Assembly (NCBI GenBank): GCA_913060875.1
Contig: CAJXSL010000019.1
Coordinates: 24,999 to 88,998, forward strand
DNA from: an uncultured Desulfobacteraceae bacterium
GTDB taxonomy: Bacteria; Desulfobacterota; Desulfobacteria; Desulfobacterales; UBA5852
DNA length: 64,000 bases
Direction of reading: 5' to 3'
This document shows positions 1 through 7,531 of this stretch, piece by piece (the stretch's first letter is position 1; each line of letters begins with the position of its first letter). The position numbers and the translations under genes are program-made. The notes beneath the pieces are model-generated. The model was not told where the DNA came from, did not search any database, and worked only from the letters and a program-made list of their open reading frames with translations.

Positions 1-380
1 ATTTCAACGGTGGCGATTCTTCCGGCAAGGCTTTCCGTAATGGCTTTAACAATATTGGGGGAACTGGATCCGGTCAGCAGAAACCGCCCTTTTTGCCCGC
101 GGTCAGCATCGATGACGCCTCGTAAAACCCGAAAAAGATCCGGATACTGCTGGGCCTCGTCAATCACGAGGCTATCGTGATGGACAGCAAAAAAAGCCGC
201 CGGATCATCACTGATCAACTGGTAATCGCCAGGGTTTTCAAGATCATAATAACGCCATTCCGGGCGCAGATCTTTCGCCAAAGTCGATTTGCCGCATTGC
301 CTTGCACCGATAATGGCAACAGCGGGAAACATTTCCAGCAAACGATTGATTTTATTTTTGAGGTATCGATTTTTAACCAT
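1..380 (-). CDS. AAA ATPase, DUF4143-type family (partial, 3' end outside window)
   Basis: The first about 126 residues of a minus-strand ATPase are visible; the rest runs off the window. A Walker A motif GARQCGKST lies near residues 25-33 and a Walker B-like LVIDEAQ near residue 75. A later LLTGSS matches the sensor region of the AAA_14/DUF4143 family. Members are stand-alone ATPases of unclear role, often found in accessory DNA. The ATG at 378-380 is chosen because the reading frame and family start agree there. This start codon lies inside a perfect inverted repeat (375-413), so self-repression is plausible. The family call is fairly firm; the biological role is unknown. Confidence 0.85.
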   Translation of the reverse strand, partial: MVKNRYLKNKINRLLEMFPAVAIIGARQCGKSTLAKDLRPEWRYYDLENPGDYQLISDDPAAFFAVHHDSLVIDEAQQYPDLFRVLRGVIDADRGQKGRFLLTGSSSPNIVKAITESLAGRIATVE

Positions 381-413
381 GATATTTACGAGTTAACCTT
401 AAATATCATGGTT
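375..413. promoter_or_regulatory. 14-bp perfect inverted repeat over the ATPase start codon
   Basis: AACCATGATATTTA (375-388) is repeated exactly as its reverse complement at 400-413, with an 11-nt spacer. The left arm contains the ATG of the minus-strand ATPase. This looks like an operator or an mRNA hairpin that hides the start; the protein that would bind it is not identified. Confidence 0.6.
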
Positions 414-429
414 GTCAAGGAATTGTCAG

Positions 430-1024
430 GCAATCTACCATGAAGAGCATGAAAGGAAATAAGCGTCAAGCTGAAAGGAAAAACCACAGCTTAATTTGTT
501 TGCGGTTTTCCCTACAGCCTATAGCCTAAACCCCTACAGTCTGACCTGTGTCTAAAAAACAGCTTTTCACCATGAAGTGCATGAAGGACTTGAAAGGGTG
601 AATCAAAACCAAAACAAATTTCACCACGAAGCACACGAAGGGCCACGAAGGTAAAAAAGCGTCAAGCCGAAGGGGAAAGCCACAGTATTCATAGTTGCTG
701 GTTTTCCCTACAGCCTGATCCGTGATTATCCGTGAAAATCTGTGGCAAAATCGATTTTCACCATGAAGAACATGAAGGACTTGAAGGGGTAGAATCAAAA
801 CCGAAAGGCGTCTCACCACGAAGGAAACGAAGATGCACGAAGATAAAAAAGCGCCAAGTTTAAAGCAGCGAGCTGAGAGGGAAAACCTGCTGAAATGTTT
901 GTTGTCGGTTTCCCCTATAGCCTACAGCCTAATCCCCTACAGTCTAATCCGTGACAATCCGTTTTTATCTACAGCCAAATATTGGTTTTCTTCGTGTCCT
1001 TCGTGCTCTTCGTGGTTCCATCTT
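430..1024. repeat. Intergenic repeat island (three short-period motif families)
   Basis: There is no credible gene in this gap of about 600 bp. It alternates three degenerate motifs: CACCATGAAG-x-CATGAAGGA (9-nt period), AGCGTCAAGCTGAAAGG, and GTGATAATCCGTG-like 10-nt units. These combinations are repeated three times between 440 and 980. A complementary form (TTCGTGTCCTTCGTGCTC) closes the island just before the DUF362 stop. The small ORFs here are made of repeat sequence and are not called. Confidence 0.75.
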
Positions 1025-2347
1025 TTACTCAACCTGAAAGAACCCCTCCTCGAACTCCGGCTTGTCCTTGTAGCGCGCCATTAAGAATCCCGGAAGTTGC
1101 TCAGCGTTTTCGACGATATTGGGATCCACTTCGATGCCGGCCTGGTGGAATGCGGCGACGATGGATTTGGGGTTCGGGGGGCAGCCGTCCACCGGGATGG
1201 CTTCCTGGATATCCGGGTTGTCCTTGTGCCGTTTGCACATGCACTGGCCCAGGAGGATGGTTTTCTTTTTGCCGGGGCGGGGGTCCATCTGTTTGCCGGT
1301 GAGGACTTCCACGTCATCCCAGGGCTGGCCCTTCCAGGCCATGGCGATGGCCGTCAGAACGGCACCGGTGATGCCGGAGCAATAGGTGCACATGGAAAGA
1401 TCGTACTTGTAATAGGAAAGGCCCTGGATGCCCATTTTGGCCATGGGAGCCGGCAGTGCTCCGTCCTCGGTGTATCCAAATTCATACTGGTGAAAATCGG
1501 TTACATCTTCAATTTTCTCCCCTTTCACCTCGACGTCGGACAAATCCAGCGGTTTCCGGCGGTTTTCAGCGTAGAGCTTCAGGTGGGGCACATCTTCGGG
1601 GGCGTATCCCAGGACTTGGGCACCGACCTTGTCGACGGCAAATATGTCCCGGGAGGCCATCAGCAAATTGCTGCGCCGCATGCGACCGTCGAAAGCCGGC
1701 CCCCGTTCATTGCTGTAGATGCCGTCCACCAGGGTAAACACCGGCGGCATGGGGTCGGACAGGCGCGCCACCCAGCGATGCAGGTTCATATTTGGATCGG
1801 CATTGTGGCAGCGTTTGCGCGAAGGGATGCTGATGGTGCCCTTCAGATTTTTGATGCCCAGGCTCACCGTGGTCTGGGCATGGGTTTTCAACACCGGCAG
1901 ATCAATTATGGCATCGCTTTCCAGCACGTCAGTGCTGAAGCTCAGTTTCATGCCGTCCCCCAGATCGACCTTGGTGAAAGGCCGCGCCAGGATATTGACG
2001 CACTTGACCCCGTAACGCTTCTGCAGTTTGGTGTATCCCAGGGTTTCGTAAGCGTGAAACTGGGTTTCCTTGTCCTTGGGGTCGGCGGCCACCGATCCTT
2101 CCCCGATGGTGATGTGGTTAATGCCGAGATCCTTGAGCAGGCGCACCATATCCTCCACCACCCGGGAGGTGGTGATGACGCCCCATTTGGGAATAACCGT
2201 TTTGGCGGTCCAAAATACGATGTTGGGCTTGATAAAGACGTGATCGGAAGGCTTCAGGTGGGACAGGCCGCCGGCGAGTTCGACGGCTTTCCGGACGGAG
2301 TCGTAGGGTTTTTCATAGCGGACGATGGAAACGAGCGAGCGAGACAT
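1025..2347 (-). CDS. DUF362 domain-containing protein with Cys-rich C-terminus
   Basis: A 440-aa protein of the DUF362 family, which is widespread in anaerobes and often paired with ferredoxin or iron-sulfur domains. The N-terminal half (residues 1-300) carries the family signatures KPNIV near 40-44, the LPVLKTH stretch near 150-156 and GIKNLKG at 164-170. Cysteines at 320, 323, 369, 371 and 389 in the C-terminal third could bind a cluster or metal. The start at 2347 follows a good AAGGAGG site (2351-2358 on the plus strand as CCTCCTT). It is transcribed alone, away from the acyl-CoA genes. The exact reaction of the family is not known to me. Confidence 0.85.
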   Translation of the reverse strand: MSRSLVSIVRYEKPYDSVRKAVELAGGLSHLKPSDHVFIKPNIVFWTAKTVIPKWGVITTSRVVEDMVRLLKDLGINHITIGEGSVAADPKDKETQFHAYETLGYTKLQKRYGVKCVNILARPFTKVDLGDGMKLSFSTDVLESDAIIDLPVLKTHAQTTVSLGIKNLKGTISIPSRKRCHNADPNMNLHRWVARLSDPMPPVFTLVDGIYSNERGPAFDGRMRRSNLLMASRDIFAVDKVGAQVLGYAPEDVPHLKLYAENRRKPLDLSDVEVKGEKIEDVTDFHQYEFGYTEDGALPAPMAKMGIQGLSYYKYDLSMCTYCSGITGAVLTAIAMAWKGQPWDDVEVLTGKQMDPRPGKKKTILLGQCMCKRHKDNPDIQEAIPVDGCPPNPKSIVAAFHQAGIEVDPNIVENAEQLPGFLMARYKDKPEFEEGFFQVE

Positions 2348-2384
2348 TGAACCTCCTTATACCCAAAAAAATCACCATGAAAAA

Positions 2385-2535
2385 ATCATGTTTCATATTA
2401 AAAAACGATACAAGACCAAAATCCAAAACCAAAGAGCGAGTTTACCATAAAGAGCATGAAGGACATGAAAAGAAAACCTTAATTCAAAAGATTTCTACCA
2501 CGAAGGACACGAAGAGCATGAAGAAAACAAAAAAG
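2385..2535. repeat. Repeat island between DUF362 gene and GxxExxY gene
   Basis: Contains CATGAAGGACATGAA and CACGAAGGACACGAAGAG units of the 9-nt-period family. The rest is A-rich and without a gene. Confidence 0.65.
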
Positions 2536-2536
2536 G

Positions 2537-2971
2537 TTATATTACAAAACGCTTCAATCCACTTTTCAGCCTGACAGCGTTGAAATTGATCAAGAAACCC
2601 TCTTTCACGTTTAACAGTTTCATGTAGGTCAACAGCTGTGCTTCATGGATCGGCAATAATTTTTCGACACTTTTGAGTTCCAGGACGATGGTATCTTCAA
2701 CAAGAAAGTCCAATCGATAGCCGCAATCCAATTCAATTCCCTTGTAAACGACAGGCAACGGGTGCTCAGGTTTATATGAAATCTTTTGAACATCGAACTC
2801 GTGAGCCAAACAGCGCTGATACGTCGATTCCAAAAGGCCAGGGCCGAGAACACTGTGGACCTCCATAGCGCAACCTATCACTCGATAGGACAATTCACTG
2901 AATTTTATAGCCTTTCTATGCAAAACTTTCGTATCCTTAGTGCTTTTCGTAGTGAAAGATCTATTCGCCAC
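2537..2971 (-). CDS. GxxExxY family protein with repeat-derived N-terminus
   Basis: A 144-aa protein with the family-defining GLLESTY motif (GxxExxY) near residues 45-51. It also has a PD-(D/E)xK-like core: LDFLVED followed by VLELKS, then HEAQLLTYMKL. The arrangement resembles small restriction-like nuclease folds, but catalysis is inferred only. The first about 16 residues (FTTKSTKDTK) are encoded by a copy of the CACGAAG repeat that fills the nearby intergenic regions, so the gene has either absorbed a repeat or begins downstream of it. The family core starts near KFSELSYRVIG. Function is unknown. Confidence 0.85.
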   Translation of the reverse strand: MANRSFTTKSTKDTKVLHRKAIKFSELSYRVIGCAMEVHSVLGPGLLESTYQRCLAHEFDVQKISYKPEHPLPVVYKGIELDCGYRLDFLVEDTIVLELKSVEKLLPIHEAQLLTYMKLLNVKEGFLINFNAVRLKSGLKRFVI

Positions 2972-3075
2972 AGATTCTCACAGATGATCACCGATCAATA
3001 AAATCAATTTGATATTATAAGCTTTTTGGGTTTTTCTTCTTCGTGTCCTTCGTGCTCTTCGTGGTAAATTATCTT
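2965..3075. repeat. Repeat island upstream of the GxxExxY gene
   Basis: Holds CACAGATTCTCACAGATGAT units and, nearer 3035-3065, the complementary TTCGTGTCCTTCGTGCTC form of the 9-nt motif. It overlaps the 5' end of the GxxExxY gene. Confidence 0.6.
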
Positions 3076-3099
3076 TTTGTGTTTTCCTGTCAATTTTTC

Positions 3100-4194
3100 T
3101 TAAAAATCCATCGGCTGCACCTTCTCCCGGATGCGCCCTGATGCGACCAGTTCCATGAAGTCCTCGGCCGGTGGGCGGCACATGGCCACCACCTGGTTCC
3201 AGGCGGCGAAGCGTTCCCGGTCTTTCCGGAAATAGTGTTTGAAATCCGTCCGGTCCGGGATCTTGGCATTGGGCAGCTGCTGAACAAATTCGTTTGTCGG
3301 GGCGATCATGACCACATTGGCCATGTTGACGGCCGAGGGTTTGCGCCAGGTCAGTTTTTTATCCAGCCAACCCGGGATGATGGCATCCGTAAAGTGGGGC
3401 ATGAGAACGATTTCATCGTCCTTTAGGCGGTAAGGCAGATCCATATGGTAGTCGATCATGCCCCCGTCGCGGTAGATACCCGGCCGTGCTCCGGAAATAT
3501 CGGCGACACCTGACATTACCAGCGGAATCGATCCGGAGGCCAGCAGGGCATCCGTGATATTCTGCCCACTGAGTTTAGCCCGATTGAATGGAATCGTATC
3601 GTGAGCCGCCAAGGGCGGCAGGCTCCGGGCGTCATGAAAAAGGGTCCGTTGGAAGAAAAAGTTTAGATACTTTCGGTCGATTAAATTGGAAGCAACCGCG
3701 CCTGCCAACCCCACAGCCATGCCAGCTTTATTTTCAAACGCCGTCAGGTGGCGGCAGCGGACCGCCAGTAGATTCAGCCGGCACCAGGGGTGGTTCAGGA
3801 TTTCAGGTACAGCCGTTTCCGGAAGATAACCTTCCATCACCTTGCGGCTTTCCGCAGTCACCTCGGCCGGGGTGGGCGCCGTGGCGTAGGTCTGGTGGAT
3901 GTAGGCCTCCCGGAAACGGTCCAGGGCCTCGAGCGGGTCCGACTGGCTCAGGGCGGCAAACCGCCAGGCACCGATGGAGGAGCCGATCAGATGCAGCGGC
4001 TCGGTTCGCCCCCTGAAAAAAGTTGAAAAGAGAAGGCGGTCGAGATGGTAGAGCACCAACCACTTGGGTCCGCCCGCAGCTCCGGCCACCACGCGTACCC
4101 GTTCCGGCCGCAGGCCCTCATCGCGGATGAGTGTCAGGGCCTTCGGGCCGGCTTTGACGACAAATTCAGTATGCATTGTTTTCACACCTGCCAA
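3100..4194 (-). CDS. Patatin-like phospholipase/acylhydrolase
   Basis: A 364-aa soluble protein with the patatin layout: a glycine-rich oxyanion segment GAAGGPKW near 38-45, the nucleophile motif GSSIG at 71-75 (Ser73 predicted), and the DGG of the Ser-Asp dyad in YRDGGMIDYH near residue 240. It would hydrolyse acyl esters of membrane or storage lipids. There is no signal peptide or membrane segment. Start choice is uncertain between 4194 and an internal ATG six codons later. It may feed fatty acids to the neighbouring beta-oxidation genes, but it has its own transcription unit flanked by repeats. Confidence 0.85.
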   Translation of the reverse strand: MAGVKTMHTEFVVKAGPKALTLIRDEGLRPERVRVVAGAAGGPKWLVLYHLDRLLFSTFFRGRTEPLHLIGSSIGAWRFAALSQSDPLEALDRFREAYIHQTYATAPTPAEVTAESRKVMEGYLPETAVPEILNHPWCRLNLLAVRCRHLTAFENKAGMAVGLAGAVASNLIDRKYLNFFFQRTLFHDARSLPPLAAHDTIPFNRAKLSGQNITDALLASGSIPLVMSGVADISGARPGIYRDGGMIDYHMDLPYRLKDDEIVLMPHFTDAIIPGWLDKKLTWRKPSAVNMANVVMIAPTNEFVQQLPNAKIPDRTDFKHYFRKDRERFAAWNQVVAMCRPPAEDFMELVASGRIREKVQPMDF

Positions 4195-4214
4195 AATGCC
4201 AATGTAAATGCAGT

Positions 4215-4352
4215 TGATTGAAAGCCTTATAACGCATTTACCACGAAGGTCACGAAGGTCACGAAGGAATCAATTTGTTTTACACAAATTGATTAAACAT
4301 ATCATCATATCGATGGGGTTTCTTCGTTGTCTTCGTGCGCTTCGTGGTAACA
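4215..4352. repeat. Repeat island between patatin gene and etfA
   Basis: CCACGAAGGTCACGAAGGTCACGAAGG at the left and CTTCGTTGTCTTCGTGCGC at the right form inverted arms around an AT-rich centre. No gene is seen. Confidence 0.65.
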
Positions 4353-4399
4353 ATTGTTCTGATTTTTTTCAAATTGGCCCTTGACGCTTCTCTCCTACC

Positions 4400-5392
4400 C
4401 TATGCCGTGTACGAACGATTCCTCTCGAGGGCTTCGATCAGCAGCGGCAGGAAGGTGTTCAAATCTTCCACCACACCCACATCGGCGGCACGGAAAATCG
4501 CCGCGTCGGGATCTTTGTTGATGGCCGCCACGAATCGCGAACCGCTCATGCCAACAAGGTGCTGGAAAGCCCCGGAGATGCCGCAGGCCAGATAGAGTGC
4601 GGGAGACACCGTCGCGCCGGTGACACCGACCTGCCGGCTGTAGGGCAGCCAGCCGGCATCACAGACAAGACGGGAGCCGGCCACGGCCGATTTCGGGAAA
4701 CACGCCGCCAGTCGGTGGATGAGGTCGAGATTCTCCTGGGAACCAATGCCGCGTCCGGCCGCCACGACCGTTTCGGCCTGCCCAAGGGCGGCCTCGCAAT
4801 CGGAAGCCCTGGCTTCGATCAATCGGATCCGTTGGGGCGACGGGGATGGCTGCTGAATCTCGAGGGGTCCGGGTTGCCTTTTCGTATCCTCCCATTGGAA
4901 AAACCCCGGCAGCACCGTCAAAACGACAGGCCGATCACCTGCCCTGATTTCCGTCAGCCACTTGCCGCCGAACACAGCACGTTGGAAAATGAACTGATCT
5001 CCATCAGCGATGATGCCCTGGACACCCGTGATACAGGCGGCCTCCAGAGCAATCGCCAAAGGCCCCACGCAGTCCTGGGCGCTGGAGGTGTGAAGAAAGG
5101 CGATAATTTCCGGCCGAAGGTCCGCTAGAACCGGCTTCGCAAGATTCGCCAGCAACGCACCGGTCAAAGGCTTCTCAGGCGGCACCACCAGGGCGGTCGC
5201 CGGGTAGCCCGTACTTTCGGATAGATACTCGCCGGCTGCTGCCGCGTGTTTCCCCACCACCAACCAGTGCACACCCACCGGTTGATCCTGCCCCAACCGG
5301 TCCCCGACGGCCGCCAAATCCATGGCTGCCGATGGGTTGCCATCCGTCTCGGCTTCGGCAATCAACACCACCGACTTTATCGGCATCAGCAT
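4400..5392 (-). CDS. etfA: Electron transfer flavoprotein alpha subunit
   Basis: A 330-aa ETF alpha subunit. The C-terminal FAD-binding domain is clear: GRGIGSQENL near residues 200-210, SRLVCDAGW, then the QVGVTGATVSP and GISGAFQHLVGM segments typical of the family. With EtfB it would take electrons from the acyl-CoA dehydrogenases encoded nearby and pass them to a membrane or ferredoxin acceptor. It overlaps etfB by 7 nt, so the two are co-translated. The N-terminal domain is more divergent than usual. Confidence 0.92.
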   Translation of the reverse strand: MLMPIKSVVLIAEAETDGNPSAAMDLAAVGDRLGQDQPVGVHWLVVGKHAAAAGEYLSESTGYPATALVVPPEKPLTGALLANLAKPVLADLRPEIIAFLHTSSAQDCVGPLAIALEAACITGVQGIIADGDQFIFQRAVFGGKWLTEIRAGDRPVVLTVLPGFFQWEDTKRQPGPLEIQQPSPSPQRIRLIEARASDCEAALGQAETVVAAGRGIGSQENLDLIHRLAACFPKSAVAGSRLVCDAGWLPYSRQVGVTGATVSPALYLACGISGAFQHLVGMSGSRFVAAINKDPDAAIFRAADVGVVEDLNTFLPLLIEALERNRSYTA

Positions 5393-6168
5393 AACCCCTT
5401 CGATCGAAGCATGGCCGCCAGTTGATGCGCCTTGCTCTCGGAGCTGCCCTCAATCCGTACCCCTTCGCGACGCTGCTCCGGGGGTCTGACTGTGACGACA
5501 CGTTGTCTTGCGTCTGCAGGCGCCAAGGTTTCCTCCGAGAACACCTCTAGCGGATACGTGTTCGCCCGCAGCAGTTTGGACAGGGCCGGATAGCGCGGCT
5601 GGCAGCTGCCGGACTGGATGGTCAGCAGGGCCGGCAGATCGATCTCCAGCGCTTCCTGACACCCGCCTTCGATCTCCCTTTCACATACTAGGGCCTGCGA
5701 CCTTTCGGATTGGGCAAATGCATGCACCGACGTCAAACAGGGCCAACCCAGCATACCGGCCATGATGGGCCCCACCAGGCCCTGCATCAAATCTTCGGAC
5801 ATGGTACCACAAAGGATCAGGTCGTAGGCGCGTTCACGGGCATACGCCGCCATCAATCCGGCGATGGTAAAAGGGCTCGTCAGCCTATCGTTGGTTTGCA
5901 GGATGTGCACACCATGATCGGCCCCCATGCCCATGGCCCGCCGCAGCACCTCTTCGGCGTCCTCCTCGCCGACGGTCAGCGCGTCGATGCGGGAGGCTCC
6001 GGTGGTTTCCCGAAGCTGAAGGGCCGCCTCCACGGCGTATTCGTCATACCGGTTCATCCGCCAGGCGAGGCCGTCACGAAAGATGTCCGCTGGGGATTTC
6101 GGCGGGATCTCCGGAGTCGGTATGGTTTCCAGATCCGGAACACGTTTAGTACAGACGAGTATTTTCAT
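5386..6168 (-). CDS. etfB: Electron transfer flavoprotein beta subunit
   Basis: A 260-aa ETF beta subunit beginning MKILVCTKRVPD, the usual start of the family. It has NRYDEYAVEAAL near residue 40 and the DLILCGTMSED segment near 115. It forms the heterodimer with EtfA encoded immediately downstream. It is divergent from the phosphatase gene, and the space between holds back-to-back promoters around a palindrome (6417-6430), so control by a TetR-type repressor of fatty-acid genes is likely. Confidence 0.92.
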   Translation of the reverse strand: MKILVCTKRVPDLETIPTPEIPPKSPADIFRDGLAWRMNRYDEYAVEAALQLRETTGASRIDALTVGEEDAEEVLRRAMGMGADHGVHILQTNDRLTSPFTIAGLMAAYARERAYDLILCGTMSEDLMQGLVGPIMAGMLGWPCLTSVHAFAQSERSQALVCEREIEGGCQEALEIDLPALLTIQSGSCQPRYPALSKLLRANTYPLEVFSEETLAPADARQRVVTVRPPEQRREGVRIEGSSESKAHQLAAMLRSKGLC

Positions 6169-6214
6169 ATTTCAATCAAGGTTCCGCTGATGGGCCCAAA
6201 AGGGTAAGTCAAAA

Positions 6215-6350
6215 CCAATTCACCATGAAGGACATGAAGATCCTGAAGAAGACCAGACAGGACACGGATCAACACAGATTCCCACAGATCAAAACATTGA
6301 TATTATTCAGGAAAAACATTATATAGGTTGCTCTGTGTCCTATTAATGTT
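6215..6350. repeat. Repeat island upstream of etfB
   Basis: Has CACCATGAAGGACATGAAG and GACACGGATCAACACAGAT units, then TTGCTCTGTGTCC. It sits between the etfB start and the promoter region. Confidence 0.6.
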
Positions 6351-6378
6351 TCACGTCGTATTCGTCTTTTATCCATGT

Positions 6379-6407
6379 TTTGTAAAATGTACCCGTACCG
6401 GTGTCAA
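6379..6407 (-). promoter_or_regulatory. Predicted sigma70-type promoter for etfBA
   Basis: On the minus strand a perfect TTGACA (-35, plus coordinates 6402-6407) is followed after 17 nt by TACAAA (-10, 6379-6384). The palindrome 6417-6430 lies just upstream. Confidence 0.55.
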
Positions 6408-6416
6408 CCAAAATAG

Positions 6417-6430
6417 AACGAACGTTCGTT
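6417..6430. promoter_or_regulatory. TetR-type operator palindrome AACGAACGTTCGTT
   Basis: A perfect 14-bp palindrome with the GAACGTTC core common to TetR-family regulators of fatty-acid degradation. It sits between two outward-facing TTGACA boxes. The best local candidate to bind it is the TetR protein at 12428-13135. No second copy was seen in the window. Confidence 0.6.
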
Positions 6431-6436
6431 TTTTTA

Positions 6437-6465
6437 TTGACACCCAACACGTCATCTGCCATATC
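6437..6465 (+). promoter_or_regulatory. Possible promoter toward the histidine phosphatase gene
   Basis: TTGACA at 6437-6442 follows the palindrome. The -10 is weak (CATATC at 6460-6465 with a 17-nt spacer). Confidence 0.35.
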
Positions 6466-6556
6466 GCAATCTGTGACTCAATGACAAGAGGACCATGCAG
6501 CGCATGAACCGCGTTCAACACTTCCGATTATACATGATCAACCGACCTGATTTCCG

Positions 6557-7267
6557 ATGAGCAACCTTATTATCGTCCGACATGGCCAGGCATCTTTCGG
6601 TGAGGAAAACTATGATCAACTCTCACCCGTTGGGTACCGCCAGGCACAAGTCGTGGCCAACCATTTGCAGGATACTGGTGCAGGCTTCGATGCCGTCTAC
6701 ACCGGGCAACTCACACGGCAGCGGCAAACCTTTCAGACCATGGCAACCGTTTTCGCCGAAAACGGCCGTCCCCTTCCCGAATCGTCAACCCTGCCGGATC
6801 TCGACGAATATGATTCTACGGGCGTCTGGGCGTATTACTACCCTGTCATGGTCAGGGAAGATCCCCACCTCAAGCTGGATGAAACCCGTCTCGCGGAAGA
6901 CCCGAAAGCCTTCCAAACGGTGTTTTCCCGTGTTGTCCAGCGCTGGATGAATGAAACCCAGGACCGGCCGGGGCTGGAATCATGGCCCAATTTTCGCGCG
7001 CGAATTGGCCGTGGCTTAAATACAATCATGCAGCAGGTAGGCTCCGGCAAGAACGTCATGGTCTTCTCATCGGCCGGGCCCATTGCCGTAGCCGTCCAGC
7101 TGGCCACCCAAATGCCCGACGACCAGTGCATCGGGATTTCCTGGCAGGTGCTGAACGCCTCCATGACACGCTTTCGCTTCAACGCCGAGAAGATGACGCT
7201 GACGGGATTCAACGACGTGGCCGCTTTGGAGCGCCAGGGGGATCCCGGGCTTTTGACGTATCGCTGA
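6557..7267 (+). CDS. Histidine phosphatase family protein
   Basis: A 236-aa protein with the RHG catalytic motif at residues 8-10 and the LTRQRQTF segment that places the second arginine. This is a member of the phosphoglycerate-mutase-like branch acting as a phosphatase. Similar proteins often accompany acyl-CoA dehydrogenase/ACAD10-type kinase genes, which are found nearby here, so a phosphorylated acyl intermediate is a conceivable substrate. The substrate is not shown by sequence. It is divergent from etfBA across a shared palindromic operator. Confidence 0.85.
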   Translation: MSNLIIVRHGQASFGEENYDQLSPVGYRQAQVVANHLQDTGAGFDAVYTGQLTRQRQTFQTMATVFAENGRPLPESSTLPDLDEYDSTGVWAYYYPVMVREDPHLKLDETRLAEDPKAFQTVFSRVVQRWMNETQDRPGLESWPNFRARIGRGLNTIMQQVGSGKNVMVFSSAGPIAVAVQLATQMPDDQCIGISWQVLNASMTRFRFNAEKMTLTGFNDVAALERQGDPGLLTYR

Positions 7268-7500
7268 AAATGGGACACAGATTAACACGGATGGACACGG
7301 ATAAAAGCACATAAAAGATCAAAACCCTATAAGCTGGTCACCATGAAGAACATGAAGGACATGAAGAAATTTTAGGGACACTGATAAACACTGATTCTCA
7401 CAGATTTTAAACTTCATGACCTTCATGTTCTTCATGGTAAAATCTCATTTTTTTTAAATTTCTCAATCCGTGTTTATCTGTGTTCATCAGTGTCCCCACA
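7268..7500. repeat. Intergenic repeat island in inverted arrangement
   Basis: Right after the stop comes GGGACACAGATTAACACGGA (10-nt period), then CACCATGAAGAACATGAAGG. Further on come the reverse complements: CTTCATGTTCTTCATGGTAA near 7420-7440 and TTATCTGTGTTCATCAGTGT near 7472-7494, close to the next ribosome site. The whole spacer could fold into one long imperfect hairpin. Confidence 0.75.
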
Positions 7501-7531
7501 ATATCATTGACCCACTCTATAGGAGCATAAA

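Noticed and set aside
430..1024. CRISPR-like periodic repeats
   Set aside because: The units are only 9-10 nt, degenerate, mirrored and without unique spacers of constant size; no cas gene is present.
1097..2350. 417-aa open frame on the plus strand opposite the DUF362 gene
   Set aside because: It is the mirror of a clear DUF362 coding sequence, has no recognisable domain and no ribosome site.
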